Source of the DNA: Ophiobolus disseminans
Lineage: Eukaryota > Ascomycota > Dothideomycetes > Pleosporales > Phaeosphaeriaceae
Reading direction: 5' to 3'
Assembly: GCA_010093685.1 (NCBI GenBank)
Contig: MU006219.1
Location: 1-64,000 of the forward strand
Length of the DNA stretch: 64,000 nucleotides
Shown: positions 1 through 10,289 of the stretch, one piece after another
How positions within the stretch are numbered: position 1 is the stretch's first letter
Layout: each line of letters opens with the position of its first letter
Notes under the pieces: generated by a model
The model's input: only the letters and a program-made list of their open reading frames with translations
The model's database searches: none
What the model was told of the DNA's origin: nothing
Position numbers and translations under genes: made by a program

Positions 1-1919
1 ATTATAGGGAGAAAGATTATAGGCAAATACCTAACACCTCCACTATCACCACTACTACTAGCTGTATTACTAGCTACATTGTTAACCCTAAACAAGGCAA
101 CAGGATTAACGCAGTTATGCTCATCTAAGACTGTTCTATAGGCAGCTGCCTTTATAGCAGGAACTTAGGCTAGATGTGTTAGCCAACATAAAGGAGAAGT
201 GGTTAACAAGGCTAAGGTAAAGAGGCTGCTTGCCTTAGGTATTAAGCTACACCGTAGTTAGCTCCTACCTCTACTAACTTATAAGACTAAGCTTAAAGAA
301 CATCTAATAGAAGAGCTGTTCAAAGAAGCAGAACGCAACTATTTAGCAAGCTATCAAAAAATAGAATTATAGAGAGAAGTATTCTATGCCTCAATTAGAC
401 TAACAGGTCACTAGGTCCTAGACTGTATGTAGGTATACACCTACAAGTTTAACAAGGATTATTAATTCCTTAAGTGCAAGGCACGCCTTATAGTTAGAGG
501 AGACTAACAGAGACAGATCTCTTCCTAAGACACCTATGCAGCTACTCTAGCTAGTAGATCATTTTGCATGCTTATAGCAATTGCAGCTAAGCACAACCTA
601 GAACTTAAGCAATATAACATTACAAACGCATTTGTTTATGCTACTATAGATAGAGAAATCTACATAAGGATACCTAAAGAATACTAGAAGACAGGTATTA
701 TTCTTAAGGTCTAAAAGGCCTTATATAGATTGCGTATCTTACCTGTGCTCTAGCAGAAGGAGTTTACAACAACTCTTAAAGACCTTAGCTTTACACGCAT
801 TCCTCACGAGCCTTGCTGTATAATTAAGGACAGCATTATTATCTTCTTTTATGTAGATAACATTATCCTAGCCTATGCTAAACACAAGGCTAAGAAAGTA
901 CAATAAGCAGTTAAACTCCTATAGGACAAGTATACTATAACTAGAGGAGAAGATCTCTAATAGTTCCTAGGAGTTAAGGTAATAAGAGACAGGAAGAAAG
1001 AACTTATCTATCTCTTACAAGCTGCATATGTAGACAAAATCCACAGGCTAGTAGACAAGCATAAGCTACGCTATAATACACCTATAAGTTCTATTAAACT
1101 TAAGCCCTTAAACTCACTATCAACACCTGCTAAGATCAACAGATACCAACGCAAAATTAGGTCACTACTCTTTGCTGCAGTTACCACTAGACTAGACATT
1201 GCTTTTGCTACCTTACGCTTAGCACGCTTCCTCTTAAACCTATCCTAAGAGCATTACGATGCCGCAGACCGCGTCCTTCTATACCTATTAGACACAAGGT
1301 AGCTAGCACTTTAGCTTAGAGGAGGAGACACCCTTTAAGTAGCTAGTAATGCATTATTTGCAGACAACACACAAGACAGGAAAAGCTCTTAAGGCTATGC
1401 AATTAAGCTCTTTAATAGCCTTATTGCCTAGAGAGCTAGCAAGCAAGACACTGTTACTACATCTACCACTAAGGCAGAACTCCTAGCCCTATTCTAAGTA
1501 GCTAAGGAAGCCCTCTTTACATCACGCCTACTTAAGAAGCTCTAAATCTAGCTTCTATCTAACACAATCACGATTTAGTGCGACAACATGCAGACTATTA
1601 GACTAGTTACAAAAGAGATATCAAAGCTTTAAACAAAGCTTAGGCATGTAGACATTTACAACTACTAGATAAGACAGGAGGTTGCAAGTAGAAAGATTAC
1701 TGTAGAATACATTCAATTATCAGAAATAATTGCAGATAGCTTCACTAAGGTGTTGCTAGGCAACAAGTAGCTAAACTTCCTTTATTAAGTTAGATTAGTT
1801 AAGGTATTACTACACAAGGTGACTAAGGAGGCACAATTAGAAGAACTTTAAGTAAAACTTAAGGACCTTATTATTACCTAAGGTTACTAGCTTGCAAATA
1901 CATCTAAGCTAAGAGGGTG
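1..1919 (+). pseudogene. Ty1/Copia pol remnant (RT and RNase H), RIP-decayed
   Basis: One reading frame (codons starting at positions 1, 4, 7...) reads through many TAG/TAA codons as a Copia polyprotein C-terminal half. The start of reverse transcriptase (VYTYKFN, KARLIVRGD) lies at about 430-510. The catalytic block reads FYVDN at 847-861, where YVDD is expected, so GAC has become AAC. RNase H (KQDTVTTSTTKAELLAL) follows at about 1440-1490, and the terminal ADSFTK block at about 1735. Most stops sit where Copia proteins have W or Q (TGG to TAG, CAA to TAA), the signature of RIP. The element's 5' part, with gag and integrase, lies outside the window. It cannot encode a working protein. The 3' LTR follows directly. 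Confidence 0.9.
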
Positions 1920-2115
1920 TGTCAGATATTAGGGGTGCTGTAAGGCTACTAACACTAAAAGAAACAGGAGAGGCCGGCACAAGCGCCTTAGCACACTAGT
2001 ACTAGATCTAACACCTAGTTAAACTCCGCACTTAACTAAGAGAACACTAGAATACAACATTATTATCAATTCATCTAATCTATTATCGAGGTCTAATACA
2101 TTATCAAATCTAACA
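1920..2115 (+). repeat. 3' LTR of the Copia remnant (196 bp)
   Basis: It starts TGTCAGATAT right after a purine tract (AAGAGGG) that ends the pol remnant, and ends ATCTAACA, a decayed form of ATCTGACA, so the termini are an 8-bp inverted repeat. The same 196-bp unit occurs in reverse orientation at 12240-12435, where it is much less mutated. The 276 bp that follow, up to 2391, hold nothing I can identify. Confidence 0.88.
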
Positions 2116-2391
2116 AATACACGCAGATCGAGATATCGCGCGCTAGATCCGCCTGTGATCGGCATACAATTATGCCTATACGAGCGTCTGCTATCCTAAG
2201 GCTAACAGCGGTAAGAGGACTGTACTATGCGCTATAGGATGCTTGCTAGCCTAAATAATAACGTAAAAGGCTAGTGGCTTCTATAGACGAGAAGTAAAGG
2301 GTTTTGCTAACTAGAGCTAGAGTGATTAAAGAAAGGCTTATGCTAAGCGAGACAGAGGTAGGCGTGGGATGAAAAGTAAGCGGCGTGTACA

Positions 2392-2629
2392 TGTTAGATA
2401 GCACGTCGAACAGGGACCCGGCACGTGACGTTCGTGCAGCCAATTAGGAGGTTCTAGGTCGATTAAGCGAGACCTAGAACTGCTAATTGGCTACGCTAAG
2501 AAGAGTTAGCGTGACGTGCAATAAACCCCGATCTTGTCCTAGACAGGAGACAACAGGACAGACAGGATCAATCAATAATCAATCTCTACGATTCTATTAT
2601 CTACATTAAAGACTACTATAAATCTAACA
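2392..2629 (+). repeat. LTR of a second Copia family, probably the 5' LTR
   Basis: It starts TGTTAGATAG and ends AATCTAACA. A longer, less decayed copy lies in reverse orientation at 10990-11256; they share the block around ACGTGACGTTCGTGCAGCCA and the same 3' end. The copy here lacks about 28 bp near its start that the other copy has. No target-site duplication flanks it (GTACA against ATTAA). That fits a 5' LTR followed by internal sequence, which the gag remnant downstream supports. Confidence 0.8.
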
Positions 2630-3440
2630 ATTAAGAGTCTTACTGTCCTATCTACTAACATTTTACAACATAACACACACTCTATCGCGCAACGCTCTTG
2701 TCGTATTGCGCAACACAACGAATTACACTACCTAGATAATTTAACTGCAGGCGCGGGCTGCAGCCCTTAAGATCTAGGGCGCAATAGACCTAGTAGGGAC
2801 GCAAGTACTGCTAACAGAGCCTCTAGAGCCCTCTATACCTAACGTATCGACGTACACGCTATCGCGCGGTAATCGAACTCTAGCAAGGCTGTCTAACCTT
2901 GCAATACTAGCTTAGCAAGAATACAAGAAGGATATAGAGTAATATAAGATGCTCTTAGACTAATACAAGAATTGCCTGCGTCAATATAAGAAGAAGAGAG
3001 CAGCACTAGTGCAGATAGTTACGTTTATATAGTTAACAATATTGTCCTATCTATCACGCACCTACTGTCTGCCTAATCGAACTCTCTGTAAGTAGGTAGC
3101 TAACCTTAAATAGATAGTTAGCGTAGACGACAGAGCAGAAAAGGAGTAAGCGCGCGAATAATACCTCGCGTCCCTCAAACCTATAAGAACTGCAACAAGT
3201 TAGGAAATATAGCTAGCAGAATATAATTAAGCAGCAACTAAGGCAGAGGACCTATAAGGTTACTAAGCTAACAGATATCTTAGCAATAACAAAGGACTTT
3301 CTTGACGCTATGAACAAAGTCAATCCAATTTAGACTAGTATCTTTTAAGATACTAGCCAAAATCTAACTAGCATAACAAGAAAGGAGATAATAAAACGCT
3401 TCTAAGATGTAAGAGGTTAGACCTCTGCTATCCTTAGTGG
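2630..3440 (+). pseudogene. Copia gag remnant, N-terminal half
   Basis: Read through TAG/TAA codons, about 2880-3290 gives a coiled, lysine-rich gag-like stretch (EYKKDIE, YKMLLD, QYKKKRAALVQI). A shifted frame then gives FLDAMNKVNP and RKEIIKRF at about 3300-3400. Stops again fall mostly on expected Q and W positions. Together with the LTR just upstream and the protease fragment near 5.3 kb, it looks like the front of one Copia element split by other repeats. The product is not functional. Confidence 0.65.
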
Positions 3441-3835
3441 AGTCACTTCGGTTCAATAGAAGAGCCTAGAACATTATAGAATGTCCTAGAACATCATGGA
3501 ATGTCCTAGAACATTATGGAATATCCTAGAGTGTTATAGAATGTCACAGAATGTCACAGAATGTCCGGGAACTAGCTAGAACAAGATATGTTCTTCTAAC
3601 AGCTGACAAATGCTGAGGTAAGTAGATACTTCTAGAAGCCAGCAGTCTGCTATAAAGTCAGCCTGCTCTCTAGCTCTAGATAGACTCTATCGAATTCATC
3701 ACTGTTCTACCTAGCCTTTCTGCAGTCTTCTGCCTAGCCTCTTACATAAGAGAATATGCTGCTGTCTCACCCCCTTAGATTAGGGAGGAACAAGGCTGCT
3801 TTTGCAGCAGGTAAGAGCGCATAGGCTAGTAAATA
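3441..3835. repeat. repeat fragment with degenerate 20-bp tandem units
   Basis: At about 3468-3570 a unit close to TAGAACATTATGGAATGTCC is repeated about four times and then decays into shorter ACAGAATGTC copies. Downstream are a TATAAA-like box (near 3650) and pyrimidine-rich sequence, the look of an LTR promoter and leader. I cannot define its ends, so the element type stays open. Confidence 0.5.
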
Positions 3836-4020
3836 GGTTCGGGGTACCCACCGCTAGGTATAGGTTAGGTAGGGGTCGCACGGATTTTAGGTTGAGGCTA
3901 GGGTTAGGTCGCACGGGCTATGGGTAGAGGTTAGGTAGGGTTATTTTAGGCTGGGTATAGGTTAGGGTAGGGTCGCACGGACGATAGGCTAGGGTTAGGT
4001 TAGGGGTACCCAGCTAGGTC
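3836..4020. repeat. G-rich telomere-like minisatellite, left arm
   Basis: Irregular units built from GGTTAGG, GGGTATAGGTTAGGG and GGTCGCACGG fill the stretch. GGGGTACCCA occurs near both ends (about 3841 and 4007). The vertebrate and fungal telomere unit TTAGGG appears only in degenerate form. The complementary C-rich version lies at 4605-4800, so the two arms are inverted. Confidence 0.7.
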
Positions 4021-4604
4021 GTGTAACGAGGTTGCATTAGGCTTTGCCTCTACTTGCCTCTACATTGTCCCTGTATCAGGTCCGCTTTAACCCCGCTTCG
4101 CATCTAGCCCGACTCCGGATCCTCCGGATCCTCTAGATCCTACGAGGAAGGGTGCATGTTTGTAGATAGCTTAGTAGTTTTTTGATACCCTTTTGTACAA
4201 GGCCTATAGGCGTTGTTAGATAATCTAAGGTTTCTGAGTCTCTACGCACTCCTATATGCCTCTAAGTTAATTTACACCGCATTTGGATATCTTTAATCTT
4301 GCCTGCGCCGTTACAGGTTAAGTGCCGTTGAATTTAGTGTAGGGTTTGTGTACTAGGTTATCACATCTTTTTATTACACCTTAGCCTACAGGCTACAGCA
4401 TTATATAAACATAACGAAACTCTAAAACAATTAATATTTATACACGTGCACTACATCTACTTAATCGCTTATTTGTCTTGAGTCGTTTATTAAATAGTGT
4501 TAGCCTAATCTGTTTTTGAACTAGAAGCTGCCGACGCAAGGGTGTTAAGTCCCCGTATTCATCCCTATCCTTGTCCCTATCCTTGTCCTTATCTTAAGAG
4601 CTCT
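4021..4604. other. AT-rich spacer between inverted minisatellite arms
   Basis: I found no open frame, RNA gene or recognisable transposon protein here. A CCGGATCCTCCGGATCCTC repeat lies near 4115-4135, and CCTATCCTTGTCC is repeated near 4565-4590. Confidence 0.4.
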
Positions 4605-4800
4605 AACCCTAAAAAGTAGACTAATACATAACCCAACTGTGACCTAGTCCGTGCGACCTAACCCTAACCACAGGTCAGTGCGACTACAACCCAACCTATA
4701 CCCATACTAGCGCAAAAAATATAGGTTGGGGTTAGGTTAGAGTTGGGTCATCACGTGACTGAACCCAACCCCAACCCAACCTATACCCATTTACCAGCCT
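4605..4800. repeat. C-rich telomere-like minisatellite, right arm
   Basis: CTAACCCTA, GTCCGTGCGACCTAACCC and AACCCAACCTATACCC units are the reverse complement of those at 3836-4020. Inside this arm AACCCAACCTATACCC is followed about 25 bp later by its own inverse (ATAGGTTGGGGTTAGG), so it could fold into a hairpin. Confidence 0.7.
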
Positions 4801-5616
4801 AAGAGCGCATACCTCGCTGACAGTAGTGCAACTACTTAGGGCAATAAGAGGGACGCCTCTTAAGCCAAAAGCGCGCTATCTTAACGGGGAAGGGCCCGTA
4901 CAAAACACCTTTCTAGCTTAAACAAGGCTAAAGGCAAGCGATCTTTAGATTAAGACGCAGGCAACTAGGCAGGCACAACATGCCTAGCCTGTAGACAACA
5001 CTATAAGGTTTAGGATTGCTACTATGTCTATTAAGACAACGCTCCTAACTAGTGGAAGCTAAACAAGGCTCTACTTAGACTAATCGAGTACAAATGTGAA
5101 CATGATACCGCGTTTTAAGGCGTACTAAGAGGTTAGAGCAGGTCACGCACGTAGACACTAATTACAAAGAAACCTCGCATTAAATAGTCGCACACACTAA
5201 CTCCTAAGATTACTAACAATTAACTAGAAGGTCGCACAATATCACGCGTTAGCGGCGCCTTTACATCCTTCTTAGTCGACTCAGCAGCGTCACAATACCT
5301 ACTTAAACACTCCTTTATCCTTGATTCTGGCTTAACATGCTATATCACAAACGATCCGCGACGGATATCTAATTACCGCCCACCTGCGTACGGAGACTGT
5401 ATTTAGGCAGGGAACACAAAGATATAGGTGAAAGGATACGGATCTCTAAGCCTGACGCTGAAGGGACGATTAGGTGACAGCAGGATGATACTGCAGGATG
5501 TTATCAACGGTGATCTTCTATACTTCTCTGAGGTCCTGGCTTGTCCGGTCTCACACAAGTTTGGGTGTTCCAGGCTCTTAGCCTTAGGTAGGCAGAAGGA
5601 TGACAAGGAGGTGTAG
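4801..5616 (+). pseudogene. Copia gag zinc knuckle and protease remnant
   Basis: Around 4976-5080 a frame with stops reads CLACRQHYKV.DCYYVY, a slightly shortened CCHC knuckle. At 5310-5480 the protease core FILDSG.TCYITND is followed by KGYGSLSLTLKG, the usual Copia aspartic protease layout. The frame stays open to 5616, where homology ends before the GAG-pre-integrase region. It probably belongs to the same element as the LTR at 2392 and the gag remnant at 2630-3440, with the material between them inserted later. That assignment is inferred from order and strand only. Confidence 0.72.
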
Positions 5617-5696
5617 CGCTGATGGTAGGGCTTCTGTGAGTTTGGGACAGACAACGAGGGGTCGTTCTTGCGAAGCTTTAACCAACACTGCAAGAG

Positions 5697-6192
5697 TGTA
5701 ACAGATATTCAATTTAAGTAAAGAGACCTTGCACTGACTATCTATGGAAGATTGACTACAAAGAGAAACCATAACCTGAGAGATCCTCCTCTGCTATATA
5801 ATCCTATTCTTTGTCTTGTCCTGTATTCCGTTCTGCCACAAGTCATGCTGTTCTGCCATCCTTCTGGCGTTCTGCTGCGGAACGGCCGTTCTGCGTGCAG
5901 AACGCTGCCAAGGCTGCAGAACGCGCTACTGCAGGCAGTACGCGCTAGCGGGTCACGTGACTTGCTAAGCGCGGGGCATCCTGTGTCATTCTTTCCCGGG
6001 CCCTGTGGCTTACCTGCGGCTGATTCCTTATTACTGTCATTGCCTGGACGCGAGTACATCTGCTGTGAGGTGTCCGTAACACCATGGTGCCGCGCTAGCG
6101 CTGCAGCCAATCAGCGATTGCGCAACTATGGTGCCGGGCACTATAGTTGCGGGTGTTAATATGGAGAGGCTTAGCTGGCTTTGCCTGTGACA
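5697..6192 (-). repeat. LTR of a third retrotransposon family (about 496 bp)
   Basis: On the minus strand it starts TGTCACAG and ends CTGTTACA, near-perfect inverted ends. A TATATA box sits near 5800 in minus orientation, with a GC-rich upstream part full of GCAGAACG words. A 27-bp near-palindrome, centred near 6137 (CAACTATGGTGC and its inverse), lies near the 5' end. A diverged piece of the same LTR is at about 12765-12850. No 5-bp target duplication is visible (AAGAG left, GGTAA right). Confidence 0.6.
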
Positions 6193-6454
6193 GGTAAATC
6201 ACGTTACAGCGAAAAGCAGACACGTTGCCCGAGTTGCTATAAAGATAAGCAGTGGAATATCACAATACCTAAAATCCGAGATGGCATTCGGGAATCGACT
6301 GTGACCTTTACATGCTGACATAGGGGTTGTTTTCACAAAAAGACGAGGTACATGAGGTGGACGGCTTGACGGGGAGTCCGCACGAGATTTTCGCACGTTG
6401 GTTATTTACCCAAAAATTGAAAGTGGGACACAGATAATACAACCAACTCATTCA

Positions 6455-8414
6455 TCACGCGTCATCCTTCCCAAGCAGAGCACTTTGCCTGAGCAGGAAG
6501 TCGACACTGGGTCTATCGTCCTCTCGGCTAAGACCCAGATTGTTGAGATCGACCACACGGTTTTTGTCGGCTTTCTGCAATGAGCCATCCGACTCTTCCT
6601 GCCAGACGTGGAACTTGTATGCTCGCTGCAGCTCTCGGATAAGCATCACTTCCACGACACACCAGGCGCGAGTGTAGTACGTGGGGTCTACCAGGCTGAT
6701 CATTGCGTTGCATTGGGTCACGGCCAACGGCAGAGCGTCGATGCCGCTGCGTCGCGTTTCGTCGTTATCCTGATCGATGCAGGCGAGATCCTGTAGGCGC
6801 GTTAGCCTGTCGCGATGATTGAATTTTGGTGCGAGGTTATATCCACTCACCAGCCATATACCCAGAGTCTCGAGCCGGACATCTGGGTTCTGCACCAAGA
6901 ACGCTTCAGCGCAACTAATCATTCGTTTCCACTGAGTGTTTTTGCTGTCGTCCGGAACGTCTCCTCCGATCCAGCGATAAGAAAAGAAGATCACAAAAAG
7001 CTCATCGGTCGCGTGATTGTCGTTATCAGCCTCGCTGTACACTTTGACCAAGCCCGAGTCTGAGCGAGGTAGTTTCTGATGATTCTTGAAGTCGATGTAT
7101 CTAACATACTTGAATTTGTCGAGCATGGTCTGCCCTTTGAGATCTTCGGTCACGAATCTTGAACATATAGCACGTAGACGCTTGAGAGTACTATCGCTCT
7201 TGGCTCTCAACTCTGGTCGAATCTGTTCCTGGAGCACCGTTCTGTACAGACGACGCAATTCGGCCTGTCTCTTCTTGTAAGCGATCGCCTCATTCACTTG
7301 CTTCTGGATCTCGTCCTCGGATAACCCTCGCTTCTCACTTCTGATTCTCGAATCGATCGCACGTTTTAAGGCTCCTTCGACGATTGGCACTGTCGCTACT
7401 GCATCTTTGCTGTCACCCAATATGGCGTAGTCTAAGGCGCTGAATCCATGCTCATCAGAGATATCGAAGTCCACGCCTGCGTCGGCCATGAACTTCAGGT
7501 ACCCATTATGCTCCTCCGAAGGCTCCTTGCAGAGGGCAGTCGGCGGACTGGTAGTCTCAGGCGGAACGTTCCATGCCTGTAGGGCTGCGTCCTTTTGACC
7601 ATCGTGCCACAGTGCATTCCCCAGAAAGAACGCAGAGAATGCTGAAACGGTCGGGTCTTTGTTAGTTTGACGCCTTCGACATTCTCTTGCTGCAGCGACA
7701 GCTTTGCCCGTATCTCCTGCGGCAACGTACAGCACGGCTAGGCGGCTCAGGCCCACTGACTCCCAGGTCTGACCGAGTCCTAGATACCTGGATCCAGGAT
7801 CCTCCGCCTTGGCGCGTTCTTGGAGCGCTCGAGATAGCGATACACGCTCATTCATCTTGTCGATGGCTTCTTGCAAGAAGGCGGGATCTTGCGGCGTCAT
7901 GCTCTGCCACAGGTTGTAGATGGCCATGGCCTCATTTCCAATTGCCCGACATATCTCGCCGTCTGTTGGCAGACTTGAGGGCGCAAGGCGGGCGAGGCGA
8001 CTTGACTCGCCGAATCGCTCTCTTGCCTCCTGGAAAGTACCTTTATGTCTTGATAAGAAACCAAGTTCGCCTAATTTGAGGAGTCAGTCAACACTGTGTT
8101 CCCACGCTAAGCCTGATTGCGATCAGCTTACCAAAGACGGAGGCTTGGAAGGTCGGATCTGCCGTCGGAAACTCATCGAGCAAGGACTGATATTCATGTT
8201 CCGCGCGCTCGAACTGGCCGAACCGTCGGTAGACTGTGCCTAGCTCGAACCTTGGTGTGTATCTGTATTTATCGTCATTCGGAAATCCTGGCGCCTGTGT
8301 CTCTACGATTGCTTGCTGTAGAGCATTGAGTTTCTCCTGCCAGCTGCCTTTAGCATGATATTCGTTCGCTGCTGCAATGAGCTTTTCATATCGGGCTAGA
8401 TGATCCATTGCCAT
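6455..8414 (-). CDS. TPR/ankyrin-like protein with TIR-like C-terminal domain
   Basis: Three exons on the minus strand: 8132-8414, 6851-8070 and 6455-6790. The introns are 61 bp (GTAAGC..TAG) and 60 bp (GTGAGT..CAG, branch CTAAC); the second is in frame and its removal restores IWLDLACIDQD. The product is 612 aa. Residues about 1-270 are helical TPR-like repeats (FELGTVYRRFGQFERAEHEY). Residues about 278-308 resemble one ankyrin repeat (DEHGFSALDYAI). Residues about 451-580 match the order of TIR strands: VIFFSYRW, GIWLDLACIDQD, then CNAMISLVDPTYYTRAWCVVEV, with Glu548 where catalytic TIRs have the glutamate. Similar helical-repeat plus TIR designs act in NAD cleavage or self/non-self signalling; that role here is inference. 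A divergent HET-like domain is the alternative. Confidence 0.75.
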
Positions 8415-8857
8415 TGTGGGGATTCAAATATCACAAATCAATCGATCAGGCCTTGACCGAATACAGCATTGCTGAGATACGAGCGGAAGACGATTATATC
8501 TTGGATCCTGCGGGACGATCGAGATTCTTATATACTCCACAGGGCGTCATGCAAGGCGCAGTCGAGTTTTGTTCCGGATAGCAACGGAGTCAGGGGGACT
8601 CCACAATACCCCGCACCGGTGAGAACGCCATCTTGGCGGCGCGTAGTTCTGAGGTCTGGCCACTAATTTCGGCAGACAGCAGCGAATCATCTTCAAGTGC
8701 TTGCCACACTTCTATCAGGAGAACTCAGATGGTGCGGGGTTTTGTACAGGCAACTAGGTTGCGCTCAGCTGCCTTATGAATCGACCAGGCGTTTCTTCAC
8801 GTCTGGTTTGTACCTCATGTCATCTTCTGGTATCTTGCAGGTATTGCCGCTGTCAAA
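8415..8857. promoter_or_regulatory. divergent promoter region
   Basis: 443 bp separate the start codons of the minus-strand TPR/TIR-like gene and the plus-strand gene at 8858, so both promoters must lie here. I saw no sharp TATA box or known operator. Confidence 0.5.
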
Positions 8858-9916
8858 ATGGAAGAAGTCAGAATCTCAAGAGAAGCAATGCAACGCGTAC
8901 TCGAGGGCGTCGCCGTAGCCACGAAAGCACCCGAGTGTCTTGTGCAACACATGTCGGACCTGATCATCCAGCGTGATCCAACAAGTAGATATGAGTCTGG
9001 TCCCGAACCCGAATCTCATACCACAGATCCGCCCACCACAGGTCCTTCCTTTCGTGACTGGAGCAACGTATTCGAAACTGCTCCCGAACACCATTTCGAA
9101 GGCCCAATCACTCCGCTCATTCAGACTATACTCGGCGTTGCGCTGCTCCGCGAGAAATTACACCACGGCACCTCTGCCAGTCCGATCGAACTCAACACGA
9201 TCTGGACCCTCATACACGACGCGATAATTACTTCTTCCACTGATGGCGGCATCAAATTCAACGTTAGCCGAAGCGCGCAAGGATGCCTGGTGGTAACACT
9301 GTGCAGCCTGATCACTGACGGCAAGATTGAGGAGCTCTGGCGCCTGCACATCTGGTTGCCCGATGGCGAGCGAGGCGTCGATGCCGTCTCTGTGCACTCG
9401 CATCAGTGTTTCGGGCGTAGCTGGATCCTAGCAGGCTTCGGTACCGACGTGATCTGGGACTCGTTTGACGTTGCCAGCTCGGACTCCTCGAACGCGACTC
9501 ACGCAAAGTACGCGCTGGCATGGACGGCGGCCGACGATACGAGCACCAGGGCCATGTTCATGACCCACCAGCAGAGCAGCACGATTCGGAACACGGGGAA
9601 GCTGGTCAAACTGCAGCTAAAAGGCCGCACGATGCATAGTCGGGATATGAGTTATTCAATTCCATGCAATACGTACCATGAGTCGATAGTACCTGGCGGC
9701 CTCGTTCATGCCACGTTGTTTGTGTTTGATTCCTCGAGAGGGTACGCGGCCGATGCGCCGGTCCTTGGGCCGAAGGAAGGGACGGAGTTCACCCAGGTGA
9801 GAGAAACGCCGGGAATTACGGCGGCGAAGTTGGCAGAGATTGTGGAGTCGACGAGGATTGTAGAGGCTGGGAAGCGATCGGAAACGAGCACGTCGGATTC
9901 CAACTCTCAAACCTGA
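8858..9916 (+). CDS. unrecognised protein, 352 aa
   Basis: The single-exon start AAAATGG has a good context. The protein is soluble, without signal peptide or membrane segments. The middle is beta-rich (VSRSAQGCLVVTLCSLI, KIEELWRLHIWLPDGE), followed by SIPCNTYHESIVPGGLVHATLFVFDSSRGY and a conserved-looking tail LGPKEGTEFTQVRET. It reads like a conserved fungal protein, but I cannot name the family. After the stop, another frame stays open to about 10078 (ends KNKKIKVSVDNE), so a missed intron or frameshift could extend the C-terminus. Confidence 0.7.
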   Translation: MEEVRISREAMQRVLEGVAVATKAPECLVQHMSDLIIQRDPTSRYESGPEPESHTTDPPTTGPSFRDWSNVFETAPEHHFEGPITPLIQTILGVALLREKLHHGTSASPIELNTIWTLIHDAIITSSTDGGIKFNVSRSAQGCLVVTLCSLITDGKIEELWRLHIWLPDGERGVDAVSVHSHQCFGRSWILAGFGTDVIWDSFDVASSDSSNATHAKYALAWTAADDTSTRAMFMTHQQSSTIRNTGKLVKLQLKGRTMHSRDMSYSIPCNTYHESIVPGGLVHATLFVFDSSRGYAADAPVLGPKEGTEFTQVRETPGITAAKLAEIVESTRIVEAGKRSETSTSDSNSQT

Positions 9917-10289
9917 TTCATATCGCCGTATGGTTTCAATGACCATCAAGAATATTACGGATGCTCAAGCCAAAGGCCTGCCTGAGAAAAGCAGCGACGA
10001 TCACACGGCGTCACCAACTATTGAGAAGGAAACTCCATCGAAGAACAAGAAGATCAAGGTGTCGGTCGACAATGAGTAACGAATGGTGGGAGCGCATCGA
10101 TCGACATCGATTGGGACGTTCTAGGTCTTCCGTTGAGCAATTCACCTGAGCTTGCATACCAGGACGATGGGCAGGGAATAGGTTTGTCAATGCGCTCATT
10201 GTAAGGCAGTGATGACGACGCAGGACTAGTGCGGTATGTCAGCGCTGTTTCCAGCATTCCAGGTGGCCGTACGGAGGTCGATTTCAAAA
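9917..10289. other. 3' flank with possible lost coding tail
   Basis: About 9940-10078 on the plus strand reads as a lysine-rich, coding-like tail in a different frame from the gene upstream. No good splice pair joins them. The rest up to the transposon block shows nothing. Confidence 0.35.

Noticed and set aside
3468..3570. CRISPR-like array of TAGAAC..GTCC units
   Set aside because: Units are directly adjacent without unique spacers and decay gradually; it is a tandem repeat in eukaryotic DNA.
3836..4800. Chromosome end (telomere)
   Set aside because: Units are irregular, present in both orientations and surrounded by retrotransposon sequence on both sides.
5742..6159. Overlapping 122- and 135-codon frames on both strands
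   Set aside because: They lie within the LTR at 5697-6192, which has matching terminal inverted ends and a TATA box; composition is not protein-like.
8697..8857. Upstream coding exon for the 8858 gene, joined at the TTGCAG near 8835-8840
   Set aside because: An acceptor-like TTGCAG precedes the ATG, but no donor and in-phase exon with protein-like content was found upstream.
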